Positions 24,595 through 33,493 are shown, counted from the first letter of the stretch. The stretch is 64,000 bases of DNA from Pseudomonadota bacterium (GCA_018242505.1 JAFEBU010000073.1:1-64000); one strand, 5' to 3'. Notes: generated from the sequence alone by a model not told the origin. Program-made: numbers and translations.

Positions 24595-25773
24595 TCAGAT
24601 CACGCCGCGCTTGCGGAAATCGGCGATGGACGCAGTGTCATAGCCGAACTCCTTCAGCACCTCGTCCGTGTGCTCGCCCTGTTCCGGCGTCGCCGAGCGC
24701 ATGTCGAATGGCGTGCGGTTCATGTTGATCGCCTGGCCGATCAACTCGATATCGCCGAGCTTGGGTGATTTCACGGGATGCGCCATCTTGAGGTGCTTGA
24801 CCTGCGGATCGGCGAACATCTCGTCCATCTTGTAGATGGGACCGGCCGGCACGCCGGCATCGTTCAGGAGCTTGACGAGGTCGGCGCTGACAAACTGCCC
24901 GGTGCGCTTGTTGATCTCTTCGTTGAGCGGATCGCGATTCTTCGCCCGCGCCTTGTCGGTCGCGAACCGCTCGTCGGTTTCCAACTCCGGCGCGTTGATC
25001 GCCTTGCAGAAGCGCTTGTAGATGTGTCCGCCCGACGCCGCGATGTTGATGTAGCCATCCTTGGTCTTGAAGACCCCGGTCGGAATCGACGTCGGATGGT
25101 TGTTGCCGGCCTGCCCTGGAACGTCCCTGGCGACGGTCCAGCGCGCCGCCTGGAAGTCGCACATGGAAATCATCGCCTGCAGCAGCGAGGTCGAGATCCA
25201 CTGGCCCTGGCCCGAGCTTTCGCGCTCGAGAAGTGCGATCAGGATGCCGATGGCGCAATGGAGCCCGGCGCCGACATCGGCCACGGCGATCCCGGCCCGC
25301 ACGGGCCCCTGCCCCGGCATGCCGGTCACCCACATCATGCCGCCCATCCCCTGGGCGATCTGGTCGAAGCCGGCACGGTCGGCGTACGGCCCGTCCTGGC
25401 CAAAACCCGAGATCGAGCCGAGTACGATGCGCGGGTTGACCTTCTTCAGGCTTTCATAGTCGATACCCAGCCGGAACTTCACATCGGCGCGGTAGTTCTC
25501 GACCACCACGTCCGCCTTCTCCACGAGCTTCATGAAGACAGCGCGGCCGTCCGGTTCCTTGAGGTTCAGCGTGATCGACCGCTTGTTGCGATGAAGATTC
25601 TGGAAATCGGGGCCGTGACGCGGGCCGCCCATGTCCATGTCGCCGGCGGTCGGCGGCATCTCGATCTTGATGACGTTGGCGCCCCAATCGGCGAAATAAC
25701 GCACCGCCGTCGGCCCGGCACGCACGCGGGTCAGATCGAGCACGGTAAAGCGGGCAAGCGGTCCTGCGGTCAT
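24595..25773 (-). CDS. Class III CoA-transferase (CaiB/BaiF family)
   Basis: A 392-residue family III CoA-transferase. VLDLTRVRAGP, GANVIKIEMP, RNKRSITLNLKEPDGR, VVVENYRADV and LGSISGFGQDGPY appear in the usual order, and the probable catalytic Asp is at about residue 166 in AGIAVADVGAGL. It moves CoA between acyl-CoA and a free acid. The start at 25773 was chosen from the family N-terminus; the open frame extends far upstream but has no coding similarity there. It is first in the minus-strand operon and divergent from a methyltransferase gene 36 bp away. Confidence 0.92.
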   Translation of the reverse strand: MTAGPLARFTVLDLTRVRAGPTAVRYFADWGANVIKIEMPPTAGDMDMGGPRHGPDFQNLHRNKRSITLNLKEPDGRAVFMKLVEKADVVVENYRADVKFRLGIDYESLKKVNPRIVLGSISGFGQDGPYADRAGFDQIAQGMGGMMWVTGMPGQGPVRAGIAVADVGAGLHCAIGILIALLERESSGQGQWISTSLLQAMISMCDFQAARWTVARDVPGQAGNNHPTSIPTGVFKTKDGYINIAASGGHIYKRFCKAINAPELETDERFATDKARAKNRDPLNEEINKRTGQFVSADLVKLLNDAGVPAGPIYKMDEMFADPQVKHLKMAHPVKSPKLGDIELIGQAINMNRTPFDMRSATPEQGEHTDEVLKEFGYDTASIADFRKRGVI

Positions 25774-25809
25774 TGTCTCACTCTTGTTGCCGGCGAACAG
25801 ACGCGTACC

Positions 25810-26427
25810 ATGCCGAACATGCCACCTGACGACAAGGCAGCGGGCTGGGCGGCTTACTACCGGCAACTGCGCGATCGCCCCCCTCGCCGCACGCTGATCG
25901 CCGCGCTCGACCGCTTCGGCCCTCCTGAATCCGAGCCGCTGGCCATCGATCTCGGCTGCGGCGATGGGCGGGACGTCATCGAAATTCTGCGCCGCGGCTG
26001 GGCAGCTGTCGCCGTGGATGCCGAGCCCGAGGCCTTGCGCCAGCTTGCCGCTCGCGGCCTGCCTGGCGTCGAACGGCTGACGCCTATTCTGGCGCGTCTC
26101 GAGGATGTCCCGTTGCCGCTCGGCGTGCAGCTGGTCAATTCGAGTTTCGCCATGCCGCTTTGCGAACCTGATCGGTTTCATGACCTGTGGACGCGAATCC
26201 GCGAAGCCCTGCCGCCCGGCGGTCGCTTCAGCGGTCAATGGTATGGCGTCCGCGATTCCTGGCGCGGCCGGCCCGGCATCACCTTTCTGGAGCGCCGCGA
26301 AGCGGAGGCCCTGCTCGACGACCTCGAGGTCGAAATGTTCGAGGAAGAGGAAGCCGATGGCGTCACGCCACGCGGCAATGCCAAGCATTGGCATATCTTC
26401 CATGTCGTGGCCTGCAAGCCAGGCTAG
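25810..26427 (+). CDS. Class I SAM-dependent methyltransferase
   Basis: A 205-residue methyltransferase with motif I in LAIDLGCGDGRDVIEILRRG (about residues 41-60) and an acidic AVDAEPEAL after strand 2. NSSFAMPLC and LPPGGRFSGQWYG correspond to later motifs. The overall shape resembles TehB-like small-molecule methyltransferases. ATG 25810 or 25819 may start it. It stands divergent from the CoA-transferase operon and 57 bp before the PrpD-family gene, so it might be the first gene of the following operon, though its role there is unclear. Confidence 0.8.
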   Translation: MPNMPPDDKAAGWAAYYRQLRDRPPRRTLIAALDRFGPPESEPLAIDLGCGDGRDVIEILRRGWAAVAVDAEPEALRQLAARGLPGVERLTPILARLEDVPLPLGVQLVNSSFAMPLCEPDRFHDLWTRIREALPPGGRFSGQWYGVRDSWRGRPGITFLERREAEALLDDLEVEMFEEEEADGVTPRGNAKHWHIFHVVACKPG

Positions 26428-26484
26428 TGGACAAGCCCATCCGGTTTTCCGACACTCCGGCCGTCGACATCCATTGGAGGCAAC

Positions 26485-27861
26485 ATGGCCGCCGCGCAAC
26501 CTTCTGTCGCGTCGCGAGACGTTCCTGTCACGGCCGAAATCGCCAAGCGGGCCGCTCGTCTCACCTGGCGCGATCTGCCCGACGACCTGATCGAGCGCAC
26601 CAAGCAGTGCCTCCTCGATTGGTTTGCCGTGACCGTTGCGGGCGCCCAGGAGGAGCTGACGGATATCCTGGTGGCGGAGGCACAGGAGGACGGCATCTCC
26701 GGCAGCGCAAGTCTCGTCGGCCGGCATGAGAAGACGTCTCCCGCAACCGCCGCCCTCATCAATGGCGCCGCCAGCCACGCCCTCGACTATGACGATGTGA
26801 ATTTCGCCATGGGCGGCCATCCGACGGTCACGGTCGTGCCCGCCTTGCTGGCACTCGGCGAGCAGATGAAGGCGTCGGGACGCCTCTTCATCGAGAGTTT
26901 CGTGGCAGGCTACGAAACCACAGGACGCGTCGGGCGGCTGGTTGCGCCCAGTCACTATCAAAAAGGATTCCATGTCACCGGAACTGTCGGGTCCTTCTCC
27001 GCGGCCGCCGCAGCCGGCCGGATGCTGGGGCTGGACGAGAAACAGCTTGCCGTCGCCTTCGGCATCGCCGCGACGCAGGCCGCCGGGCTGAAATCGAATT
27101 TCGGCACGATGTGCAAGCCGCTCCACGCCGGCACGGCCTCCGAGCATGGCCTTCGCGCCGCCCGCCTCGCCGCCAAGGGCTTCACTGCGCGCGGCGATTC
27201 GCTGGAATGCGACCAGGGCTTTGCGTCCTCACAGAGCGATCATTTCGCGGCCAATGCGGCTCTTGGCGAACCGCCGTCGGGCTGGCATCTGCGCAACAAT
27301 CTCTTCAAGTACCATGCCGCCTGCTATCTCACCCATGCACCGATCGAATGCGCCAGGGAGATCAGGGTGAAGAGCAATTTCCCGACAGAGCGGGTGCAGA
27401 AGATCCTGCTGCGGATCGATGCGGGTGCCGACCGGGTCTGCAACATTCCCCACCCGACCACCGGCCTCGAAGCAAAATTCTCCCTTCGCCAGACGGTGGC
27501 GATGGCGCTCACGGGCGTCGACACCGCCAATCTTGCCTCCTATACGGAAGCCGTCACCCAGGAGCCCCGTATCAAGGCGCTACGCGACAAGATGGCTATC
27601 GAATTCAAGCCGAATTGGGAGCATTCGCTGGCCGAGATGGCGATCCAGCTCGACGACGGCACCACGCTCGAAGCCAGGCACGATTCGGGTATCCCGTGGA
27701 CCGATATCGGCAAGCAGCGCAGCGCACTCGAAACCAAGTTCGACAGCCTGGTCACGCCCGTGCTGGGAGCCACCGGGGCGAAGCATCTGCGGGACACCAT
27801 CGATCGGATCGACAGCCTCGCCGACGTGGGCGAGCTGGCGCGCGCCTCTGCAAGGAGATGA
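26485..27861 (+). CDS. MmgE/PrpD-family protein
   Basis: A 458-residue member of the family containing 2-methylcitrate dehydratase PrpD and cis-aconitate decarboxylase. The landmarks are CLLDWFAVTVAGAQE, INGAASHALDYDDVN, GGHPTVTVVPALLAL, FHVTGTVGSFSAAAAAGRML, GTMCKPLHAG and KYHAACYLTHAPIECA. The start follows GGAGG. It leads an operon with MaoC hydratases, an acyl-CoA dehydrogenase, a CoA-transferase and a CitE-like lyase. The same family member occurs in the itaconate operon of P. aeruginosa as I recall it, where its exact role is not settled. Dehydratase, isomerase or decarboxylase activity on a tricarboxylate or C5 diacid is plausible. Confidence 0.9.
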   Translation: MAAAQPSVASRDVPVTAEIAKRAARLTWRDLPDDLIERTKQCLLDWFAVTVAGAQEELTDILVAEAQEDGISGSASLVGRHEKTSPATAALINGAASHALDYDDVNFAMGGHPTVTVVPALLALGEQMKASGRLFIESFVAGYETTGRVGRLVAPSHYQKGFHVTGTVGSFSAAAAAGRMLGLDEKQLAVAFGIAATQAAGLKSNFGTMCKPLHAGTASEHGLRAARLAAKGFTARGDSLECDQGFASSQSDHFAANAALGEPPSGWHLRNNLFKYHAACYLTHAPIECAREIRVKSNFPTERVQKILLRIDAGADRVCNIPHPTTGLEAKFSLRQTVAMALTGVDTANLASYTEAVTQEPRIKALRDKMAIEFKPNWEHSLAEMAIQLDDGTTLEARHDSGIPWTDIGKQRSALETKFDSLVTPVLGATGAKHLRDTIDRIDSLADVGELARASARR

Positions 27862-27871
27862 CGGAGAAAGA

Positions 27872-28354
27872 ATGTCGGAAGATTTCAGGACGCGCGCCCG
27901 GCTGGTGCCAAAGGGCAATCGCTATGAGGATTTCGAGGTCGGCCGGGTTTTCAAGCATCATTGGGGGCGCACCATCACCGAGTCGGAGAGCACCCTCTTC
28001 TCGACCCTGACGCTCCATTTCAACCCGCACTACTTCAACACCGCTTACGCTCGCGCCCACGGGCATCCCGGACTGGTCGTCAATCCGATGCTGGTGTTCA
28101 CGACTGTGTTCGGCCTGACCGTCGAAGATCTGAGCGAAGGCGGCGGCCCGTTCCTCGGTGTGAACGAGCTCACCTACCACCGGCCTGTCTATCCGGGCGA
28201 TTCGCTGCGAGCCGAATCGGTCGTGCTCGATCGCCGGATTTCGGACTCCCACAAGGGATTCGGCATCGTCACCTGGCATACCAAGGGCTTCAACCAGCGC
28301 GAAGAACTCGCCATCGACTTCAAGCGCACCAATCTCGTCCGTCAAAGGAACTGA
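27872..28354 (+). CDS. MaoC-like acyl-CoA hydratase (mesaconyl/itaconyl-CoA hydratase type)
   Basis: A 160-residue single hot-dog MaoC protein. Near the N-terminus RYEDFEVGRVFKHHWGRTIT is typical of the mesaconyl-CoA-hydratase-like group. The hydratase-motif region reads LTLHFNPHYFNTAYARAHGH and then PGLVVNPML, with NPHYFN in place of the classical D.NP.H. GVNELTYHRPVYPGDSL gives the second conserved strand. GGAGAAAG precedes the ATG; the PrpD gene ends 10 bp upstream. It probably hydrates an unsaturated C5 dicarboxylyl-CoA, and could act with the second MaoC at 29520 as a heteromer. Confidence 0.85.
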   Translation: MSEDFRTRARLVPKGNRYEDFEVGRVFKHHWGRTITESESTLFSTLTLHFNPHYFNTAYARAHGHPGLVVNPMLVFTTVFGLTVEDLSEGGGPFLGVNELTYHRPVYPGDSLRAESVVLDRRISDSHKGFGIVTWHTKGFNQREELAIDFKRTNLVRQRN

Positions 28355-28359
28355 TCGTA

Positions 28360-29520
28360 ATGCCGTACATCACCGAAGAGCGCCGCATGATCCAGGAGCA
28401 GGCGCGCGAGTTCACGTTGAACGAAGTGCTGCCGGTCGCCAACAAACTCGATCCCGAGAAGGGCGACATCCCGATGGACCTGCGCGACAAGATGGCTGAG
28501 CTGGGCTATTTCGGCATCCTGATCCCCGAGCAGTATGGCGGCCTTGGGTTGGGCTGCTTCGAGTACTGCCTCGTCACCGAGGAACTGTCGCGCGGCTGGA
28601 TGAGCGTCGCCTCGCTGATCGCGCGCGGCAACCTCCTGATCGGCTCGCACATGATGAGCGAGGAGCAGCGCACCCGTTACCTGCCGCGCATGGCCAAGGG
28701 CGCGTTCCTCGGCGCCTTCTCGATGTCCGAACCGAATGCGGGTTCGGATATCGCGAACATCTCCTGCCGTGCCAAGAAGGATGGCAGCAGCTACCTGATC
28801 TCCGGCAACAAATACTGGTGCACCTTCGCCGACGGCGCGGATTTCCTGATCATCATCGCTCGCACCTCGGACGCGCCGCCGGGCAAACGGCACATGGGCC
28901 TCTCGATGTTCTTCGTCGAGAAGAAGCGCGGCGAGCTGCCTCCCGGCTGCAGCGGGGCGCCAATCCCCAAGATCGGCTATTTCGGCTGGAAGACCTGGGA
29001 ACTCGCCTTCGACGATTTCCGCGTCGATGCCTCCAATCTGATCGGCGAAGAAGGTCATGCCTTCTACTACGCGACGTCGGGACTGGAGACGGCGCGCGCC
29101 CATACCGCCGCGCGCGCGATCGGGCTCGCGCAAGGGGCGCTCGACGATTCGATCCAGTATGCCAACGACCGCCGGCAATTCGGCCGCTCGATCTCCGATT
29201 TCCAGGCGATCCGCTTCAAGATTGCCGAGATGGCGACCCAGATCGAAGCTGCGCGCCAGCTCAACTACTTCGTCTGCGAGCAGATCGACACCGGCCAGCG
29301 CTGCGACAAGGAAGCCTCGATGGCCAAGCTCTTCGCCTCGGAGATGGCCGAGCGCGTCTGCAGCGAAGGACTGCAGATCCACGGCGGCGCCGGCTACACC
29401 ACCCTGCACGCGGTCGAACGCCACTGGCGTGACGCGCGCCTCACCAAGATCTTCGAGGGTACGTCCGAAATCCAGAAGCGCATCATCTCGGATCGCCTGC
29501 TGGGCCGGGGGAAGAACTGA
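28360..29520 (+). CDS. Acyl-CoA dehydrogenase
   Basis: A 386-residue FAD-dependent acyl-CoA dehydrogenase. FSMSEPNAGSDIA and NKYWCTFADGADF form the flavin and substrate loops, and YANDRRQFGRSISDFQAI is typical. The catalytic base is the Glu in KIFEGTSEIQKRI near the C-terminus. It introduces a 2,3-double bond in an acyl-CoA and passes electrons to ETF. It starts 5 bp after the MaoC stop, and its stop overlaps the next MaoC start. The P. aeruginosa itaconate operon also contains an acyl-CoA dehydrogenase, so a branched C5 substrate such as methylsuccinyl-CoA is worth considering, but the specificity cannot be read here. Confidence 0.93.
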   Translation: MPYITEERRMIQEQAREFTLNEVLPVANKLDPEKGDIPMDLRDKMAELGYFGILIPEQYGGLGLGCFEYCLVTEELSRGWMSVASLIARGNLLIGSHMMSEEQRTRYLPRMAKGAFLGAFSMSEPNAGSDIANISCRAKKDGSSYLISGNKYWCTFADGADFLIIIARTSDAPPGKRHMGLSMFFVEKKRGELPPGCSGAPIPKIGYFGWKTWELAFDDFRVDASNLIGEEGHAFYYATSGLETARAHTAARAIGLAQGALDDSIQYANDRRQFGRSISDFQAIRFKIAEMATQIEAARQLNYFVCEQIDTGQRCDKEASMAKLFASEMAERVCSEGLQIHGGAGYTTLHAVERHWRDARLTKIFEGTSEIQKRIISDRLLGRGKN

Positions 29521-29999
29521 TGAAGGTTTCCGCCCTCACCGGCCGGCACAACTACTTCGAAGATTTCAAGGTCGGCGACGTCATGAAGCACGCCCGCGGC
29601 AAGACGGTCGAGCCGCTGGAGCAGGTCTGGATCACCAACGTGACCATGAACACAGCCGAAGGCCACTTCAACGAACACCTGATGAAATCCAGCCCCTGGG
29701 GCCAGCGGCTGGGCTTCGGCGGCGTCACCATCTCGATGTGCATCGGCCTGGCCGCCGAGGACACCGCCGAGAACGCCTTGATGGAACTCGGCATGGACAA
29801 GATCCGGCTGAAGGGTCCGGTCCATCACGGCGACACGCTTTATTGCTACACCGAGGTCCTGGAAACGAAGGATGCCCAGCAGCCCGACGCCGGCATCGTG
29901 CGCTTCAAGCATTATGGCGTGAACCAGGACGACAAGCACATTTTCGAGGGCGAGCGCAGGGTGCTGATCAAACGGCGCAGCCACTGGGGAGGCAAGTGA
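29520..29999 (+). CDS. Second MaoC-like acyl-CoA hydratase
   Basis: A 159-residue MaoC protein overlapping the dehydrogenase stop as TGATG, so probably translationally coupled. NYFEDFKVGDVMKHARGKTV, ITNVTMNTAEGHFNEHLM and RLGFGGVTISMCIGLA match the mesaconyl/itaconyl-CoA hydratase-like subfamily, with the TMNTA..HFNEH motif at the active-site position. It differs clearly from the first MaoC, so the pair could form a heteromer or act on successive substrates. A stem-loop follows directly and may mark the end of a transcript. Confidence 0.87.
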   Translation: MKVSALTGRHNYFEDFKVGDVMKHARGKTVEPLEQVWITNVTMNTAEGHFNEHLMKSSPWGQRLGFGGVTISMCIGLAAEDTAENALMELGMDKIRLKGPVHHGDTLYCYTEVLETKDAQQPDAGIVRFKHYGVNQDDKHIFEGERRVLIKRRSHWGGK

Positions 30000-30007
30000 T
30001 GCTGGGA

Positions 30008-30029
30008 ACGCGCGACTCAAGTCGCGCGT
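30008..30029 (+). terminator. Perfect stem-loop inside the operon (attenuator or terminator)
   Basis: ACGCGCGACT at 30008-30017 and AGTCGCGCGT at 30020-30029 are exact complements around a 2-nt gap, giving a very stable GC-rich hairpin 8 bp after the MaoC stop and 52 bp before the next gene. Only a short run (CTTCGTT) follows, so intrinsic termination may be partial. Confidence 0.55.
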
Positions 30030-30081
30030 CTTCGTTGGCAATCAGGGAAGACTGCGCCACCGATGTGGCTCGCACCCAGCC

Positions 30082-31302
30082 ATGAGCGACGTCCTCGGCG
30101 CCCTCGACGGCGTTCGCATCGTCGATCTCACGCAGATGCTGGCGGGCCCTTATTGCACGATGCTGCTGGCTGACCAGGGCGCGGAAGTCATCAAGGTCGA
30201 GCCGCTTGACGGCGATCACACGCGAATCATCGGCCCCTACCATGCCAGCGACAAGCTCAAGGCGTTCGGCGGCTATTTCGCCTCGGTGAATCGCAACAAG
30301 AAATCGATCGCGATCGACCTCAAACGGCCTGAAGGTCGAGAGCTGGTGTTGAAGCTCTGCGACCAGGCCGACGCTGTGGTCGAGAATTATCGTGGCGGCG
30401 TCATGGATCGCCTCGGTCTCAGCTACGAGACCCTGCACGAGCGCAATCCGAAGCTGGTCTACGCGACCATCCGCGGGTTCGGCGACGGCCGGACCGGCAA
30501 GAGCCCCTATGCGGACTGGCCGGCGTACGACGTGATCGCCCAGGCGATGGGAGGGATCATGGCCATCACCGGCCCGGACAAGAACACGCCGATGAAGGTC
30601 GGCCCCGGCGTCGGCGACCTGGTCCCCGCCATCACCTGCGCCTTCGGAATTGTCTCGGCCATCTTCCGCGCCCACAAGACCGGCAAGGGCCAATTCGTCG
30701 ATGTCGGCATGGTCGATACCATCCTGGCGCTCTGCGAACGCATCATGCACCAGCATTCCTATGCCGAAACGCTGCCGGTTCCCGAAGGCAACCATCATCC
30801 CCTGCTCTGCCCGTTCGGCATGTTTCCTGCCAAGGACGGTTTCGTCACCATCGCTGCCCATGCCGATGCGCACTTTCCGATCCTCTGCCGGCTGATCGGC
30901 CGACCCGAGATGGCCGTCGATCCACGCTTCGTCGATGTACAAAGCCGGCGCGCCAACCAGGACGAGATCATCGCCGCCGTTTCCGACTTCACTCGCCGGC
31001 GCACCAAGCAGGACCTGCTGAAGTATCTTGGCGGTCAGGTACCGTTCTCACCGGTCTACAACGTGCGCGACATCGTCGCCGATCCACATTTCAAGGCCCG
31101 CGACATGCTTCCCAGGGTACCGCACCCCGGTCTCGACCATGAGGTGCAAATCGCCGGTATCGCCATCAAGATGACGGAAACGCCGGGCAGCGTGCGCCAC
31201 CGGGCCCCCTTGCTGGGCGAACACACGGACGAGTATCTGAAGTCCATCGGCTGCGGTGCAGCGGATATTGCGCACCTGCGTGCCGAGAAAATCGTAGCCT
31301 GA
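30082..31302 (+). CDS. Class III CoA-transferase (candidate itaconate/mesaconate CoA-transferase)
   Basis: A 406-residue CaiB/BaiF-family transferase. The ordered motifs are VRIVDLTQMLAGPYCTMLLADQGAEVIKVEP (as two adjacent blocks), NRNKKSIAIDLKRPEGR, AVVENYRGGVMDRLGLSYE and TIRGFGDG. The likely catalytic Asp is 179 in GPGVGDLVPAI. It lies in the plus-strand operon after two MaoC genes and 10 bp before the CitE/Mcl-type lyase, the position expected for an activating CoA-transferase. There is no convincing ribosome-binding site at the ATG. It differs from the CoA-transferase at 24595, so two distinct acids are probably activated in this region. Confidence 0.9.
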   Translation: MSDVLGALDGVRIVDLTQMLAGPYCTMLLADQGAEVIKVEPLDGDHTRIIGPYHASDKLKAFGGYFASVNRNKKSIAIDLKRPEGRELVLKLCDQADAVVENYRGGVMDRLGLSYETLHERNPKLVYATIRGFGDGRTGKSPYADWPAYDVIAQAMGGIMAITGPDKNTPMKVGPGVGDLVPAITCAFGIVSAIFRAHKTGKGQFVDVGMVDTILALCERIMHQHSYAETLPVPEGNHHPLLCPFGMFPAKDGFVTIAAHADAHFPILCRLIGRPEMAVDPRFVDVQSRRANQDEIIAAVSDFTRRRTKQDLLKYLGGQVPFSPVYNVRDIVADPHFKARDMLPRVPHPGLDHEVQIAGIAIKMTETPGSVRHRAPLLGEHTDEYLKSIGCGAADIAHLRAEKIVA

Positions 31303-31312
31303 GGAGAGAAGA

Positions 31313-32227
31313 ATGACCGACCGACCGCGCCGCGCCCGCCGCGTCCAGCTTTCGACGCCCGGATCGAGCGAGAAAATGATGCAAAAAGCATCGGAATCGA
31401 AGGCCGATCATGTCTTCCTCGACCTCGAGGATGCGGTTGCGCCAAGCCAGAAGCGCGATGCCCGCAAGAAAATCGTGCAGGCGCTCAAGACGCTGAACTG
31501 GACTGGAAAGACGCGCTGCGTGCGCATCAACGACCTCACCACCGAGTATGCCTTCGAGGACATCATCGAAGTGGTCGAAGGTGCAGGCGAGCATCTCGAC
31601 ACGATCATGATGACCAAGGTCATGACGCCGGCGGATATTCTTTTCGCCGACAAGCTCCTGCACCAGCTCGAGAAGAAGCTGAAGCTCAAGCGCTCCATCG
31701 GCCTCGAGGCCCTGATCGAGGAAGTCGAGGGGATGCAGAACGTCGACGCCATCGCCCGGTCCACACCTCGGCTTGAATGCCTGGTGTTCGGCATGGGTGA
31801 TTTCTCGGCCTCCATGGGCGTCACCAACAAGAACGTCGGCGAGACCGGCAGCTATCCCGGCGACATCTGGCACTATGCCCGCTTCCGCCTGGTGATGGCC
31901 TGCCGCGCGGCCGGCATCGATCCGGTCGACGGACCCTTCGCCGATTTCCGCAATCCCGACGCCTATCGCGAAGAGTGCACGCGATCGATGATCTTGGGCT
32001 GCGTCGGCAAATGGGCCATCCATCCGTCCCAGATCGACGTCGCGCTCGACGTCTATTCACCCAAGGCCGACGACGTGGCACGCGCCCGCAAGCTCGAGAA
32101 GGCCTATGCCGAGGCCGAAGCCAAGGGCCTGGGAGCGATCAATGTCGACGGCGTGATGGTGGACGTCGCCTCGATCCGCATCCTGCGCAACACAATCCTG
32201 AACAAGGCCGACCTCTACGGCATGTAG
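31313..32227 (+). CDS. HpcH/HpaI-fold CoA lyase (malyl-/citramalyl-CoA lyase type)
   Basis: A 304-residue member of the CitE/Mcl family. RRVQLSTPGSSEKMM, ADHVFLDLEDAVAPSQK with acidic Mg-site residues, RINDLTTEY, IGLEALIEEVEGMQN with the substrate-site Glu, and CLVFGMGDFSASMG are seen in order. KWAIHPSQIDVA is the C-terminal signature. The length and the C-terminal helical extension fit Mcl/Ccl rather than the citrate lyase beta subunit. It cleaves a 2-hydroxyacyl-CoA to acetyl-CoA plus a 2-oxo acid; citramalyl-CoA to pyruvate plus acetyl-CoA fits the neighbours. A GGAGAG site precedes the ATG. Confidence 0.9.
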   Translation: MTDRPRRARRVQLSTPGSSEKMMQKASESKADHVFLDLEDAVAPSQKRDARKKIVQALKTLNWTGKTRCVRINDLTTEYAFEDIIEVVEGAGEHLDTIMMTKVMTPADILFADKLLHQLEKKLKLKRSIGLEALIEEVEGMQNVDAIARSTPRLECLVFGMGDFSASMGVTNKNVGETGSYPGDIWHYARFRLVMACRAAGIDPVDGPFADFRNPDAYREECTRSMILGCVGKWAIHPSQIDVALDVYSPKADDVARARKLEKAYAEAEAKGLGAINVDGVMVDVASIRILRNTILNKADLYGM

Positions 32228-32247
32228 CCCGGCGAAGGCTGCAGGCC

Positions 32248-33429
32248 GTGAAGCGGGCGCTGATCCCGGTCGCCTCGATGCTGGCGATCCAGGTGATGAT
32301 CTCGATCAGCGTGCTGTCACTCAGCGTCATGATGCCGGCAGTGGCGAAGGATCTCGCCATCGACCCCAAGCTGGTCGGCCTCTTCACTGCCATCATCTAC
32401 GCTGTCGCGACCGTCACGGCGCTGGTCGCGGCCGGGCCGATCGTCCGCCTGGGGGCCGTGCGGATCTGCCAGGTCGCCCTCCTGATGGCAGCGATCGGAC
32501 TTGCCCTCAATTCCCTGGCGACCGTCGTCGCGTCGATCGCCGCCGTCGTCTTCATCGGCGCCGCGCAGGGTCCCATCAATCCCGCGTCGGCACATATCCT
32601 GACCCAGCGGGTGCCGCGTGAGTATTTCGGCACGGTGTTTTCGCTGAAGCAGACCGGTGTGCCGATCGGCTTTGCGCTGGCTGGCGTTATCTTCCCATCC
32701 TTGCTGGGCTGGCTCGGCTGGCGCGGCGCGAGCCTCGTCGCTGCCGGCGCTGCAGTCATGACGGCCCTGCTGGTCGAGCCGCTTCGGCCGCGGCTCGATG
32801 TGATCGCGGCCGGCGGCCGGTCGCCTTCCGGCATCTGGCGGTCGATCCGCTTCGTGATGAGGCACGCGCAATTGCGGGTGCTCGGCATCTCTGCCTTCGT
32901 CTATGTGATCGCGCAGCACACCTTCACCTTCTATCTCGTGACCTACCTCTATGAAAATTGCGGCCTTTCCATCGTTCGCGCTGGCGCCCTGCTCTCGGTC
33001 TCACAAATCTTCGGAACGATGGTGCGGCTGCTGAGCGGCAACATGGGCGATCGCATCCCGCGCATGCAGCTTCTCGGTTGGACCGGCGTCGGCATGACCG
33101 TGGGCAGCATCGCCGTCGGGTTGCTGACCGCGCAGACGCCCTTCTGGCTGATGACCCTGGCGGTCGTAGGCTACGGCTCGGTTGTCATCAGCTGGAACGG
33201 CACCTCGCAGGCGGAGTTTGCCCATCTGGCGCCGCCTGGTGAGGCTGCAGCGGTCGCAGCCGTCCAGACCGCGCTCGCCTTCTCGGGGGCGATCGTCGGC
33301 CCTCCCCTATTTGCCCTCATCGCCTCCCAGGCGAGCTACCGAACCGCCTTCGTGGCCGTTGCCGTCTGCGTATTATCGGCCGCGGTCTGGCAGATTATCG
33401 CCGCTCGACGCACCTTCCTCCCGACCTGA
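32248..33429 (+). CDS. MFS transporter
   Basis: Inner-membrane carrier of about 393 residues with 12 hydrophobic segments. The first helix begins LIPVASMLAIQVMISISVLS. The loop after helix 2 is short and lacks the strong G.LaDR motif. A central basic loop (PLRPRLDVIAAGG) separates the halves, and GNMGDRIPRMQLLG lies in the second half. The GTG start at 32248 has only a weak ribosome-binding site. It follows the CoA lyase by 20 bp and is the natural uptake candidate for the dicarboxylate degraded by the operon. In P. aeruginosa that role is filled by a TRAP system. Confidence 0.85.
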   Translation: MKRALIPVASMLAIQVMISISVLSLSVMMPAVAKDLAIDPKLVGLFTAIIYAVATVTALVAAGPIVRLGAVRICQVALLMAAIGLALNSLATVVASIAAVVFIGAAQGPINPASAHILTQRVPREYFGTVFSLKQTGVPIGFALAGVIFPSLLGWLGWRGASLVAAGAAVMTALLVEPLRPRLDVIAAGGRSPSGIWRSIRFVMRHAQLRVLGISAFVYVIAQHTFTFYLVTYLYENCGLSIVRAGALLSVSQIFGTMVRLLSGNMGDRIPRMQLLGWTGVGMTVGSIAVGLLTAQTPFWLMTLAVVGYGSVVISWNGTSQAEFAHLAPPGEAAAVAAVQTALAFSGAIVGPPLFALIASQASYRTAFVAVAVCVLSAAVWQIIAARRTFLPT

Positions 33430-33493
33430 CACGCCTCCCGACCTGACACGATTCTGCGCTTGAGCAGTCTCTGTCGGATCCCGGTGGCGCCCG

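Noticed and set aside
25774..27147. Upstream extension of the class III CoA-transferase to an 850-residue protein
   Set aside because: The extra part lies opposite the methyltransferase and PrpD genes and shows no protein-like pattern; the family N-terminus starts at 25773.
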